A stretch of DNA of 64,000 nucleotides from Paenibacillus xylanexedens (GTDB lineage: Bacteria > Bacillota > Bacilli > Paenibacillales > Paenibacillaceae), in the NCBI RefSeq assembly GCF_017874615.1, contig NZ_JAGIKV010000026.1, forward strand, positions 1-64,000, given 5' to 3'. Made by a program: the position numbers and the translations under genes. The number at the start of each line of letters is the position of its first letter. Positions within the stretch are counted from its first letter, which is position 1. The notes below the pieces were generated by a model that saw only the letters and a program-made list of their open reading frames with translations, was not told the origin of the DNA and did no database searches. Below, piece after piece: positions 25,322 through 34,443 of this stretch.

Positions 25322-26347
25322 TTACAGTTTAACGATCTGACCTGTTTTCTCGGATTCAAATGCTGCCAAGATCACTTGCAGAGAACGCAAGCCCTCTTCC
25401 CCGGAAATCGCTGGAGGTGTTTGGGTGACAATCGACTCTACAAATGCGTCAATTACACCACTCGGCACTTGTTTCTCGTTGGTAGCCATGGCACCAACTT
25501 TGTACGTCTCAACTGTACCATTGGTCAGCTCAACGATAACTTCATCGCCTTCCACTGTTCCAATCTTCATAACACCATTCTCGCACCACAGCACTGTACT
25601 GTTGTCTCCAGCTCTGTATTGTGTCCAGCTTGCTACGAGCGTTCCGATCGCTCCGCTCTTCATACGCAGCAAACAAGTTGCGTTATCGTCAACTTTAGTG
25701 CCTTCCTTGTGCAATGTGCTGATGAAACCAGCTACTTCAGATACTTCATCATTCAGCAAGTAACGGATGAAGTCTGATTTGTGTACGCCCAGGTCGCCCA
25801 TAGCGCCCATAATCGCTTCTTCTTTACGGAAGAACCAGCTTTCAGCTCCGTCCACACTCCATCCTTCCGGACCCGGGTGACCAAACGATGTACGGAAATT
25901 CAGGACTTTACCGAGTTTGCCGGATTCGAGAATTTCTTTTGCTTTTACGTGAGGAGGCATCAAACGCTGGTTGTGTCCAACCATCAAATACACGCCATTT
26001 TTCTTGGCAGCTTCGATCATTTGCTCGCCTTCTTCAGTGGATACTGCCATTGGTTTCTCAACCAACACATGCTTGCCTGCATTTGCAGCAGCAATCGCCA
26101 TTGGCGCATGCAGATAGTTTGGTGTACACACACTAACGGCATCAACCGTTTGGTTTGCAAGCAATTCTTCGTAACTGGAATACGCTTTACCGCCGTAAGT
26201 CTCGGCCATCTTCTCCGCACGCTCCACAACCGGATCGGCAAAAGCGACAAGTTCTACGTTCTCATTGGCAGCGTACTCTGGAATATGTCTGCGCTCGGCA
26301 ATGGCTCCACAGCCGAATACAGCAACTTTAATTTTACTCATGTACAT
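25322..26347 (-). CDS. Gfo/Idh/MocA-family oxidoreductase
   Basis: A 341-residue dehydrogenase. The nucleotide motif FGCGAIAERRHIP is at the N-terminus, VEKPMAVS at about 97-104, and SFGHPGPEGW with MGDLGVHKSDF in the second domain. AAGGAG is 4 nt before the ATG at 26347 and 10 nt before an ATG two codons on, so either start is possible. It follows the TIM-barrel gene by 49 nt. Such pairs act on inositols, glucosides or 3-keto sugars. It is not closely similar to the other Gfo protein at 23080. Confidence 0.92.
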   Translation of the reverse strand: MYMSKIKVAVFGCGAIAERRHIPEYAANENVELVAFADPVVERAEKMAETYGGKAYSSYEELLANQTVDAVSVCTPNYLHAPMAIAAANAGKHVLVEKPMAVSTEEGEQMIEAAKKNGVYLMVGHNQRLMPPHVKAKEILESGKLGKVLNFRTSFGHPGPEGWSVDGAESWFFRKEEAIMGAMGDLGVHKSDFIRYLLNDEVSEVAGFISTLHKEGTKVDDNATCLLRMKSGAIGTLVASWTQYRAGDNSTVLWCENGVMKIGTVEGDEVIVELTNGTVETYKVGAMATNEKQVPSGVIDAFVESIVTQTPPAISGEEGLRSLQVILAAFESEKTGQIVKL

Positions 26348-26396
26348 AAGTCTCCTTTGACAAATAGATTAGCATTTTTCATGGTTCGATGGTCCA

Positions 26397-27173
26397 TTAG
26401 AATTGGTTCAGGTAGTTTTCTTTCAACCAGTTGTAGCTGTTGGATACGCTCTCAAGCGGAGGGTTCTGACATACGTCTTGTTCCACAATCAGCCATTCCA
26501 CGCCTGCATTCGTAGCGCCTTCAATAACAGCTGGCAGGTCAACCGAACCTTGTCCCAATTCCAGTGTTTTCATCTGGCCCTGTTCGTCTTTGCTGAAGTC
26601 CTTCAGATGAAGCAGCGGCAAGCGATCCGCATATTTATTAATATACTCGATCGGATTTTGTCCCGCAAATTGTACCCAACATACGTCCATTTCCACTTTT
26701 ACCGCTTCCGGTGATGTTTGAGCGAACATGGCATCAAAGGCATTGGCATCACCAACCTGGCCATGGAATTCAAAGTCATGGTTATGGTATCCGAAGATCA
26801 ACCCTTGTTTCGCTGCTTCAGCTCCATATTGTTGTAACTCAGCGAATAGCTTGGTCCAGCCTTCTGCATTCTCAGGACGATCTTCTGGCATCAGGTAAGG
26901 ACAAATGATATATTGTGCACCAATTGTTTTCAGGTAATCGATTTGTTTTTGCAAGTCTTCGCGCATCGCATGTAGTGAAACGTGGCTGCTGAATCCTTTC
27001 AGTCCAAGTTCATCTAGTAGCGCTTTCATTTCCTCAGCTGGAATATCGCCATATCCGGCAAACTCCACACCTTCATATCCAAGGGCCGCTACCTTACGCA
27101 ACGTACCACGAAAATCTGCTGCAGTTTCATCACGGAGTGTAAACAATTGCAAACCAACATTAAGTTTTTTCAT
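26397..27173 (-). CDS. Sugar phosphate isomerase/epimerase (xylose-isomerase-like TIM barrel)
   Basis: A 258-residue AP-endonuclease-2-type TIM barrel. Metal-ligand patterns are visible: GYHNHDFEF, VEMDVCWVQFAG, LLHLKDF and WLIVEQD. These match IolE/IolI-like isomerases and 3-keto-glucoside or inosose-converting enzymes. AGAGGTG lies 8 nt before the ATG. It heads the minus-strand operon with the dehydrogenase and is divergent from an AraC regulator at 27587. Confidence 0.92.
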   Translation of the reverse strand: MKKLNVGLQLFTLRDETAADFRGTLRKVAALGYEGVEFAGYGDIPAEEMKALLDELGLKGFSSHVSLHAMREDLQKQIDYLKTIGAQYIICPYLMPEDRPENAEGWTKLFAELQQYGAEAAKQGLIFGYHNHDFEFHGQVGDANAFDAMFAQTSPEAVKVEMDVCWVQFAGQNPIEYINKYADRLPLLHLKDFSKDEQGQMKTLELGQGSVDLPAVIEGATNAGVEWLIVEQDVCQNPPLESVSNSYNWLKENYLNQF

Positions 27174-27586
27174 GTAGGATACACCTCTGTTCTCAAATTT
27201 GCTTTCATTGCTCTATCTGGTATCATCCTAACGCAAAACAGGCTAGAATGAACATATACAATATAGTCAGAACATGAACTATCTGATCAAATTTTATTTC
27301 CATCATTTTGCATCAATTGAATGTAGCTAATTTCAACTGAAGATATTTACACTGGCACTCCGATGACAGAACAACCTTCCGATCGCTGTTATCCCCAGAT
27401 TTTTTTGATTTCCTTTTCAAAAGGATAAAATCCGGAGATAAAGGCGAGTTTATGCTTCCGATGCAGCTTTCTTTCAGAAAGCTTTTAACTTCGTTTCTTC
27501 AGGTTCTTTCTGTCCTCTCCGTTTTCGTGTAAATGTTAAGTTAAACTTATGATGTAAAAGGATGTACATATTGGGGGATTTTATCT
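27174..27586. other. Divergent regulatory region without a gene
   Basis: The 413 nt between the TIM-barrel gene and the AraC gene hold no convincing ORF. They contain an AT-rich stretch, a perfect hairpin AGCTTTCT-TTC-AGAAAGCT near 27465-27484 followed by TTTT, and a TATATT-like -10 on the minus strand near 27259-27264 with a suboptimal spacing to a TTGATC. Binding sites for the AraC regulator are expected here but cannot be assigned. Confidence 0.4.
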
Positions 27587-28417
27587 TTGGATACGTTAGA
27601 GACATCTGTACTGATCTGTGACTACTCATACCACTATAAGGCGTTCACTCATAATATGAAGGGCGAGCTGCAAACCTATCTGTTCCGTCTGCAGACTGAA
27701 GGCTCGTGCAAAGTGTATGTACAGGATAAAGAATTCAGGATGACTAGCGGGGATTTGCTGCTCTTAAAGCCTGGTGACGACTATCATCTCGTGGTCGATG
27801 AACCACATAAGGAAGGACGCTTGTCCAGCGGAGATTATTATCTGTTCTGCGAGGGCAGCTGGATCGAGAACTGGTGGAAAAGGCAGCATCGATCTACCGT
27901 GAGCCGAATTGGACTTGATGATAAACTCATCAGCCTGTGGAGAAATATGTTACTGGAGAAACGTCGCGGGCCTCTTGAGGAAAATGCGGAGCTAAAGGAT
28001 GCCTTACTGCGCGGATTATGTCTGTATATCGACCGGGCAATTAAAGAGAATATTCAGACCGATCGGGCAGTTTCCTCTGCGTTGAAGTTAAAGCGTTTTA
28101 TTGAGGAGCATGCCACGGTCACGTTCAAGCTTGATGAAGCGGCTCGTTATGCAGGGCTCAGTCTGTCACGTGCAGTCCGTTTATTTAAGGAGCACTACAA
28201 TCAAACCATGATTCAATATGCGATTGAGATCCGTCTGAATGCGGCGCTGGAACGAATGAAATACAGTGAAATGACACTGGAGCATATTGCCGAATCCTGC
28301 GGTTTTGCAAGTTACTCCTATTTCCACCGGGTATTCCGGGCGCACTTCGGTGTGTCTCCGGCGGAGTATCTCAAATCCAGACAGCATGAGCCTATCGATG
28401 ATCTGGAGCATGTATGA
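27587..28417 (+). CDS. AraC-family regulator
   Basis: A 276-residue regulator. The start is a TTG with GGGGGA 8 nt upstream; no ATG suits. The N-terminal cupin (MTSGDLLLLKPGDDYHL, residues about 48-66) senses a ligand. The C-terminal double HTH reads LDEAARYAGLSLSRAVRLFKEHYN, then IAESCGFASYSYFHRVFRAHFGVSPAEY. It is divergent from the isomerase/dehydrogenase operon and probably controls it. Confidence 0.9.
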   Translation: MDTLETSVLICDYSYHYKAFTHNMKGELQTYLFRLQTEGSCKVYVQDKEFRMTSGDLLLLKPGDDYHLVVDEPHKEGRLSSGDYYLFCEGSWIENWWKRQHRSTVSRIGLDDKLISLWRNMLLEKRRGPLEENAELKDALLRGLCLYIDRAIKENIQTDRAVSSALKLKRFIEEHATVTFKLDEAARYAGLSLSRAVRLFKEHYNQTMIQYAIEIRLNAALERMKYSEMTLEHIAESCGFASYSYFHRVFRAHFGVSPAEYLKSRQHEPIDDLEHV

Positions 28418-28431
28418 TATGCAGTATCAGA

Positions 28432-28466
28432 AACCCATGACCTTAAAGAGGTTCATGGGTTATTTT
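28432..28466 (+). terminator. Terminator of the AraC-family gene
   Basis: AACCCATGA pairs with TCATGGGTT and is followed by ATTTTG. Confidence 0.8.
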
Positions 28467-28653
28467 GATATATTGAACTGTGATCAACTCTCAGTACGAC
28501 TGGAAGTCAGAACGTTTTTTATAAGAATGAAGTTCACTTCAATATTTTTTCATGTGACTCCCACAGAACAAGACTGTACAATTATAGAGACATTTTTTTT
28601 ACAAATTCATACATACCCATTAAATTCACATCTATCATACTGGAGCGATACAT

Positions 28654-28776
28654 ATGCTAACCCACCAGCGCAAAGTCCTCATTATCGAGGATGAATCAGA
28701 TATTTCGCGCATTCTGCGAGATTATTTAACCAAAAATCAATATGAAGCCCATGAGAAGTGTGAACCCGGGTTATAG
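28654..28776 (+). pseudogene. Truncated response regulator, N-terminal stub
   Basis: The ATG at 28654 opens a frame that reads as the first 33 or so residues of an OmpR-type receiver domain: RKVLIIEDESDISRILRDYL, with the acidic Glu-Asp pocket in place. From about 28750 the similarity stops, and the frame ends at a TAG at 28774-28776. The phospho-acceptor Asp, the Lys and the whole DNA-binding domain are missing. The sequence continues, out of frame, as the end of an FtsX-type permease. The stub is the left side of a deletion. Confidence 0.85.
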
Positions 28777-29326
28777 TGAATTTGATGTTATATTCATCAA
28801 TGTGAACGATATGGCAAAAGCGGGTATGGTTGCCTCGGAATTAAATGAGCAATTTAAAGATTTTGCTTCGGTAGTCACTCAGAAGACATTGCTTGATTCG
28901 GTTTACGCGGAAGCGGCTAACATCCTGATCTATCCGATGAGTCTGATTGGATTGCTGTTTATTATTGTGACGTTCATCATTATTTTCAGTACCTGTAGAA
29001 TCAATATTCGTAAAGAAAGCAGAACGTACGGGATATACAAATCGCTGGGAATGACATCTCGCCAAATCCGGTTGTCGCTCACCATGGGAATGTTCATACT
29101 GTCCTTCGTGGGAGCCATACTGGGTATTTTCGTCGGCGTATATCTGCTGCCTCTTCTACTCGAAATGGTCCTTTCCGGTTATGGTATCGTACAACTTCCA
29201 CTGATCCTGCATTGGGGTGGAATGGTACTGTTCACCTGTCTAAGCATCATTGCAGCCAGTCTTGGCTCGTGGTTCTCTTCCAGAATCATTCGGGAAGCAT
29301 CGCCCCGTATGCTTGTTATCGAATAA
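28742..29326 (+). pseudogene. FtsX-type ABC permease, C-terminal fragment
   Basis: Only the last 190 or so residues of a MacB/FtsX-domain permease remain. There are three hydrophobic helices (about residues 58-80, 108-132, 155-178) and the conserved cytoplasmic segment RTYGIYKSLGMTSRQIRLSL. BceB/YtrF-type permeases are about 650 residues, so about two thirds are missing. No ribosome site precedes the ATG at 28742, which lies inside the response-regulator stub. The partner kinase, ATPase and regulator are absent. Confidence 0.85.
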
Positions 29327-29354
29327 TGTAATCAGAATGCCTTAACAAAAATAA

Positions 29355-29397
29355 AACAAGCCCTTCCATACCTCTATAGGATGTGGAAGGGCTTGTT
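29355..29397. terminator. Bidirectional terminator between the FtsX fragment and mmuM
   Basis: AACAAGCCCTTCCA pairs with TGGAAGGGCTTGTT over 14 bp, with A/T-rich flanks on both sides. Confidence 0.85.
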
Positions 29398-29410
29398 ATC
29401 ATGATATGAA

Positions 29411-30451
29411 CTATTCCCGCCACTTCTTCGCAAGTGCACCAATCTGATGTGGCGTAGTACGGCAACAGCCCCCAATGATTTTAGCGCCCGCAGCAACCCA
29501 CTGCTCCGAAGCATCACTCATACTGCCACATGTACCCTGTCCGCTCCACGTCTTCGTTGCTGCATCATATACTTCTCCCGAGTTCGGGTAGACAATGACA
29601 GGTTTGTCGCTGGCACGGCTGAGTATACCTACGGCTTCTGTCACCACTTCCATGGGAGCACAGTTCAGGCCAATTGCCGCAATCTGCGGCTCGGAGCCAA
29701 ACGTCTGTGCACATACCTCAAGCGCTGTGCCTTCGCTGATGCTTGTCCCGTCTTTTAAAGAAAAAGATAACCAGGCATACGCATGAGGAAACTCCTTCAG
29801 TAAATCAACCAGCACCTGTGCTTCCTGCAAGGAAGGAATCGTCTCAAACGCCAGAATATCAGCACCCGCTTCAATCAGCGCCGCCATACGCGGACGGTGA
29901 AATGCGGCAAGCGTCTCATCCGACACGCCGTAATGTCCCACATACTCTGAACCATCAGCCAGATAGGCGCCGTACGGTCCAACGGACCCGGCAATAATTG
30001 GACGTGGACGAAGACTGTCTGCTTTCCGATCCACTGTACAATTTTCGGAACGTACCGAAGAAGCTTCTACAAGCTGACCTGTCGAGCTTTCTATCTCTCC
30101 TAAAGCACTCTGCACTTCCGTCCATACGTCATCTCTCGCCTGTGCAGCCAGTTCCACCGTCTTGCGGATCAGCTCTAGTGCTGCCTGTTCACCAATCCCT
30201 CTCTTGCGGAAACCATCCACCGTCGCCTGATAACTGGATGTAATCGCACAGTCGGCTCCTGCTCGAAAATAATCCGCATGGACCTGAACAATAACATCCG
30301 GATTCTCAAGCAACACACGAGCAGACCATAGTGGATCATCCAGATCACATCCATGCCGTTCGAGTTCCGTAGCCAACGCTCCATCCAGAATCATGACCGG
30401 ATGTTCACGCAGGATCTGTTCTATGGGGTTAGTCTGTTGTGCTTGCGTCAT
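29411..30451 (-). CDS. mmuM: Homocysteine S-methyltransferase
   Basis: A 346-residue zinc-dependent methyltransferase. It makes methionine from homocysteine with S-methylmethionine (or S-adenosylmethionine) as methyl donor, in the cytoplasm. Zinc ligands are seen in GLNCAP and in GGCCRT (Cys329, Cys330). The N-terminal block ILDGALATELERHG is typical. GAGG lies 8 nt before the ATG. Its first codons overlap the end of the permease gene by 23 nt, so both are one operon under the SAM-I riboswitch at 31934-32033. A stretch of about 50 residues rich in Ser/Arg (SSTGQLVEASSVRSENCTVD) in the middle is an insertion relative to the usual 310-residue enzymes. Confidence 0.93.
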   Translation of the reverse strand: MTQAQQTNPIEQILREHPVMILDGALATELERHGCDLDDPLWSARVLLENPDVIVQVHADYFRAGADCAITSSYQATVDGFRKRGIGEQAALELIRKTVELAAQARDDVWTEVQSALGEIESSTGQLVEASSVRSENCTVDRKADSLRPRPIIAGSVGPYGAYLADGSEYVGHYGVSDETLAAFHRPRMAALIEAGADILAFETIPSLQEAQVLVDLLKEFPHAYAWLSFSLKDGTSISEGTALEVCAQTFGSEPQIAAIGLNCAPMEVVTEAVGILSRASDKPVIVYPNSGEVYDAATKTWSGQGTCGSMSDASEQWVAAGAKIIGGCCRTTPHQIGALAKKWRE

Positions 30452-31841
30452 GTACTTGTCCTCTTTTCTTATTCACACGTTCTGTCAGATAATAAGCAGC
30501 GTAACATACTGCGATAAATGGAACCCCACAATACAGCGCAATTCGCTGTGTTGGGTCAAAGGCAATACCTATGCATGAAGCCAGGCATAATATAAATGAA
30601 ACAATCGGTACCACCGGATACAGTGGTGTGCGGTAGACCAGATCTTTGACCGCATGTCCTTCCCGGATATATTGTCTGCGGAACATGTATTGGGAAGCAC
30701 TGATGCTCATCCATACCGCAACGACAGCCAGACCTGAAATGGAAACCAGCGTAATATACACCGTACCTGGCGCAATAATACTGGACAGCAATGCCAACGC
30801 ACCACCCACCATACTAATCAGAAGTGCATTCAGGGGTACCCCGCTTTTGGTCAATTTGGCAAACCACGGAGAGATCGTTCTTTTGTCAGCCAGAGACCAG
30901 AGCATCCGTGAAGATGCATATAGGCCTGAATTGGCAGCAGAGAGAATCGCCGTCAGAATAACAAAATTCATAATGTCTGCTGCATAGGGTACACCCACCC
31001 GCTCCATTACCGCTACAAACGGACTTTCCAGTACACTAGCATCCGACATAGGCATCAAAGCAGACAAGATAACAATCGTTCCGATGAAGAAAATAACCAA
31101 ACGCCACAGCGTGGTATGAATGGCTTTTGGTATCGTCTTTTCCGGGTTCTCCGTCTCCCCGGCGGCAATGCCGATTAACTCGGTGCCTGAGAATGCAAAG
31201 TTTACAGCAAGCATGGTCATCAAGATCGCTGTAGCCCCATGAGGGAACCACCCGGATGCAGTAATATTTGATAGAAATGGAGCCGGTTCAGAATCCGCCA
31301 TCGGGATGATGCCGAACATGGCTGCGCCACCGATTATAATGAAGATTACGATGGTCACTACTTTTACAGATGAGAACCAGAACTCGGATTCCGCAAATAA
31401 TTTCACCGTTAAAGCGTTAAACAGAAAGATCATCAGTGCAAAAATCGCGCTCCATATCCATACGTTCACCGATGGGAACCAGCGCTGCATCAGCAATCCG
31501 GCGGCTGTGAATTCAGAGCCAAGCGCAACAGTCCAGGTTAACCAGTATAACCAAGCCACCGTGTAACCTGTTGCTGGTCCGATATATTTGGCTGCATAAC
31601 TATGAAATGCTCCCGTCTCTGGCATATAAACAGACAGTTCACCAAGACAGAGCATCACCAGATATACAACGATGGCTCCGATCAGATAGGACAGAATGGT
31701 TCCCAGTGGTCCCGCCTGCTGAATGGTGTAACCTGAGCTGAGGAATAATCCCGTTCCAATGACTCCTCCGAGAGAGAGCATGACCACATGCCGTGCCTGC
31801 ATTTTCCGCTGAAAATGCCCTTTGTCGTTGTTGTTCTCCAT
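30429..31841 (-). CDS. mmuP: S-methylmethionine / amino-acid permease
   Basis: A 470-residue APC-superfamily permease with 12 hydrophobic segments. The signature GGVIGTGLFLSSGYTIQQAGPLG is at helix 1, and SGTELIGIAAGETENPEKTIPKAI lies between helices 6 and 7. Both fit the AAT family that includes MmuP. The pairing with mmuM and the SAM-I riboswitch upstream support S-methylmethionine as substrate. It should import S-methylmethionine with protons to feed methionine synthesis. Confidence 0.9.
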   Translation of the reverse strand: MENNNDKGHFQRKMQARHVVMLSLGGVIGTGLFLSSGYTIQQAGPLGTILSYLIGAIVVYLVMLCLGELSVYMPETGAFHSYAAKYIGPATGYTVAWLYWLTWTVALGSEFTAAGLLMQRWFPSVNVWIWSAIFALMIFLFNALTVKLFAESEFWFSSVKVVTIVIFIIIGGAAMFGIIPMADSEPAPFLSNITASGWFPHGATAILMTMLAVNFAFSGTELIGIAAGETENPEKTIPKAIHTTLWRLVIFFIGTIVILSALMPMSDASVLESPFVAVMERVGVPYAADIMNFVILTAILSAANSGLYASSRMLWSLADKRTISPWFAKLTKSGVPLNALLISMVGGALALLSSIIAPGTVYITLVSISGLAVVAVWMSISASQYMFRRQYIREGHAVKDLVYRTPLYPVVPIVSFILCLASCIGIAFDPTQRIALYCGVPFIAVCYAAYYLTERVNKKRGQVHDASTTD

Positions 31842-31870
31842 ACCTGCTGCTCCCCTACTTCTTCATCCAG

Positions 31871-31906
31871 AAAAAACAAAAAAGACCCACTCTTCCTAAA
31901 GAGTGC
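31871..31906 (-). terminator. Riboswitch-controlled terminator
   Basis: CACTCTT (31888-31894) pairs with AAGAGTG (31899-31905) around CCTA. It is followed on the minus strand by TCTTTTTTGTTTTTT. It lies between the SAM aptamer and mmuP, and is the expression platform. Confidence 0.88.
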
Positions 31907-31933
31907 GCCGTTACTGACAAATAAAAACAAACG

Positions 31934-32033
31934 CTCCTATCTATCAGGCTTTCACCCGCTGGAATTAGCACAGTATCCTTCAGATCTGTTGCTGAGGTTT
32001 CTAAGGGCCAGTCCCTCCACCTCTCTGGATAAG
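31934..32033 (-). promoter_or_regulatory. SAM-I (S-box) riboswitch
   Basis: The minus-strand sequence follows the S-box consensus throughout. It has CTTATC with AGAG and the GGTGGAGGGA core, then GGCCC, GAAACC, CAGCAACC-like CAGCAACAG, AAGG, and the GTGCTAATTCCAG block. P1 closes with GATAGG. S-adenosylmethionine binding should stabilise P1 and allow the terminator at 31871-31906 to form, so mmuP and mmuM are on when SAM is low. Confidence 0.96.
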
Positions 32034-32049
32034 AAAATGATTTTTTACT

Positions 32050-32078
32050 AATATAGCGATCTATCATGAATGTGTCAA
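32050..32078 (-). promoter_or_regulatory. Sigma-A promoter of the mmuP-mmuM operon
   Basis: TTGACA (32073-32078) and TATATT (32050-32055) are separated by 17 nt on the minus strand. This places the transcript start about 10 nt before the riboswitch. Confidence 0.88.
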
Positions 32079-32105
32079 CATTTAAATAATAAATGGCACA
32101 TCTCG

Positions 32106-33308
32106 CTATTCGGTGGAAGACCCCGGATTGGTGATGGTGGTCTTTACCTCATACGTGATCGGCACGGTGCTAAAAATTTTATCCCAATCGTCTTTGACTT
32201 TTTTCCATGTTTTAGGTTCTTTGATACGCAAGCTATCCCGAAAATCCGCAACATCTACTTTATAGGTATGCTGCAGTTTGTATAACAACTGTCGAATCTG
32301 TTGTTCGGCCAGTTCAGCAAAATCTTTTTCCAACTCTCTAAGGTAGGCCCCTTTTTCTTCTTCTTCGGGAGCACGCCAATCTTCCATTAACCAGCCTTCG
32401 GAATCGACCTTTACATGGAATGAAATGTCATTACCAACCACCTTGGGAATTACTTTTGTTTTTTTCTTCTTCATTTCATATACAACGGTGAATCCTTGTT
32501 TGTTGTGTGTCTTCAAGACGCCTCCTTGTTCTTTGGGCTTAAGCCACGATAAACCTTCCAGATCCGTTTGACTTAGCTCCCCAATGAACTTAGTCGTTTT
32601 CCCATCAAATATGCTACCTCCAGAGAACTTGTCCTCTCCATCGAAATTCAGTACATTCTGGAGCAGGAAGCTGGATCCGGATTGCATTTGCGCGTCTAGC
32701 TTGGACAGCAACACTGGGTCCAGGATCTTGTTGGACAGATACGAATTATTCGTGATCCCTGTGAGATAAAATGCTGGAATTCGAGAAGGGTCCTGGGAAG
32801 TCAACACATCTAAGGCACGATGATGACTAATCAGCACCAGACAGTTCGGTCGAATATCGTTATCCCGCAGTACAAAATCTAACAGTTGGTCCAACCCATA
32901 TTTTTTTGCAATATCTTTGGAGATGACGATGACCTTCAGATGATGTCCGATAAGAGGCTTATCTCGTCTTAGCGCAAACTGACGGAATATTTGCAGCAAG
33001 GAATCCCCGGTAAGCTGTTCATTGGAATAGGATGTTTTGCCAGAAGAAGGTGAACCAGATTGTTGACTCGTTTTACTATCGGAAAATCCTGGAGCAATCT
33101 GCACAGTAGCGGTCACATAGTTCTTCTTTGGATATGTTCCTCCCTGATCAGCGATGTCTTTCTCAAATTCTGTCTCTTTGCCAACATCTATCCCAAGTCC
33201 GACATAGAGACTTAGATCTTCTACCTCCCGGCTACTCCAGCATCCGGATAGCGTCAACAAAATACAGAAGGCAGAGGCTATACGTAAGTGCACACGGAAT
33301 GGAATCAT
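32106..33308 (-). CDS. Ger(x)C-family spore germination lipoprotein
   Basis: A 400-residue lipoprotein, C subunit of a GerA-type germinant receptor. The lipobox LSGC puts the lipidated Cys at residue 23, and CWSSREVEDLSLYVGLGID follows as in GerAC. The three-domain body is of normal length. The ATGA overlap with the B subunit gene and GGAGG 9 nt upstream fix the start. It would sit on the outer face of the spore inner membrane. Confidence 0.93.
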   Translation of the reverse strand: MIPFRVHLRIASAFCILLTLSGCWSSREVEDLSLYVGLGIDVGKETEFEKDIADQGGTYPKKNYVTATVQIAPGFSDSKTSQQSGSPSSGKTSYSNEQLTGDSLLQIFRQFALRRDKPLIGHHLKVIVISKDIAKKYGLDQLLDFVLRDNDIRPNCLVLISHHRALDVLTSQDPSRIPAFYLTGITNNSYLSNKILDPVLLSKLDAQMQSGSSFLLQNVLNFDGEDKFSGGSIFDGKTTKFIGELSQTDLEGLSWLKPKEQGGVLKTHNKQGFTVVYEMKKKKTKVIPKVVGNDISFHVKVDSEGWLMEDWRAPEEEEKGAYLRELEKDFAELAEQQIRQLLYKLQHTYKVDVADFRDSLRIKEPKTWKKVKDDWDKIFSTVPITYEVKTTITNPGSSTE

Positions 33309-34405
33309 GCATGCTTGCCTCCTTTTTTACGAATCAGACTTATCAGCAACAGCACCAGAGGTAAAATGGCAAATAGAAACACGGATGTATTGCCCAGCAT
33401 ATCCCCGAGCGCAAAGGTATCATCCACCGTTTTTGGTAACATTGCTGTGAGATAAATGAACGGAAGCAGACCGTACATAATACCTTTAATTTTTTTGGTA
33501 CGAAACAAATCACGAATGCCCACCGAAGCGCAGTAATGTGTGATCGCTGTAGTCGAGAAAATTTGCATAATCCAGATGACCAGTAATAAGGATTCGAATC
33601 TTTCGAATATTAAACCTTGTATCTCAAAGCTTCTTACCAAATCCAGCGTTGGCCAGGTGCGCGTTTTTATCCCATCAACGGATAAACTGCCTATGACCAT
33701 GACAACCGTGATCAAGTAGATAGTGGTGGATATGAATATCCCCCAGCTCATTGCCTTATTGCTCTTCTTCGGATTTTTCATATAGGCAGTCATGATTAAC
33801 ATCACCTCATATCCCGTGTATGACAGTAGTGAGGGCTTCAGTCCTTTGAAAACCGGCATAAACCCATCCCCAAGCACAGGTCTTAGATTCCCAATCTCAA
33901 ATAGCTGATTACTAAGTAGAATTTCGATGACAAATATAATGATCGTAATCGGTAGAATAATCTCGAACACGCGTACAATGACACCAAGTCCACCCGAGAT
34001 CATATATATACCGATCCACATGAAGACCATCACAATTGCCCAGGTGGGAGTGCGTTCGAGTAGATACATTCCTGTCACATCAGCCATGACTCTTACTTCA
34101 AAAGCTGCAATGACCGTGAAATACATAATCATAGCAAATCCAAGTATGTAAGCAATCCAGTTCCCCGTAATCTCACGGGTGAACTGGAACACGGTTTTCC
34201 CCGGAAATCTGCGACACAGGGTAACCATAATTATTCCGATACCTGTAATAATCAGCCCAGACAGCATAATGGAAATCCAGACATCTGGTGTTCCTACAGC
34301 CTTGCTGGTCGTTCGAGGCAACGTCAATATCCCGGCACCAAGCATGTAATTGACAATAATTACAACGGCCTGTGTCGTGGTTAGCTTTCCTTGGGAGCCA
34401 TTCAC
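33305..34405 (-). CDS. GerAB-type germinant receptor permease
   Basis: A 366-residue membrane protein of the APC-like spore germination family (GerAB/ArcD/ProY type) with 10 hydrophobic segments. The N-terminal block TTTQAVVIIVNYMLGAGILTLPR is diagnostic. GGAGGTG lies 7 nt before a GTG start. It is the B subunit thought to bind germinants in a pocket like that of amino-acid transporters. It lies 38 nt behind the A subunit gene and overlaps the C subunit gene. Confidence 0.94.
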   Translation of the reverse strand: MNGSQGKLTTTQAVVIIVNYMLGAGILTLPRTTSKAVGTPDVWISIMLSGLIITGIGIIMVTLCRRFPGKTVFQFTREITGNWIAYILGFAMIMYFTVIAAFEVRVMADVTGMYLLERTPTWAIVMVFMWIGIYMISGGLGVIVRVFEIILPITIIIFVIEILLSNQLFEIGNLRPVLGDGFMPVFKGLKPSLLSYTGYEVMLIMTAYMKNPKKSNKAMSWGIFISTTIYLITVVMVIGSLSVDGIKTRTWPTLDLVRSFEIQGLIFERFESLLLVIWIMQIFSTTAITHYCASVGIRDLFRTKKIKGIMYGLLPFIYLTAMLPKTVDDTFALGDMLGNTSVFLFAILPLVLLLISLIRKKGGKHA

Positions 34406-34443
34406 TTTAGTTCACCTCCAGACCTTCAGTAGATGGAATTCCA

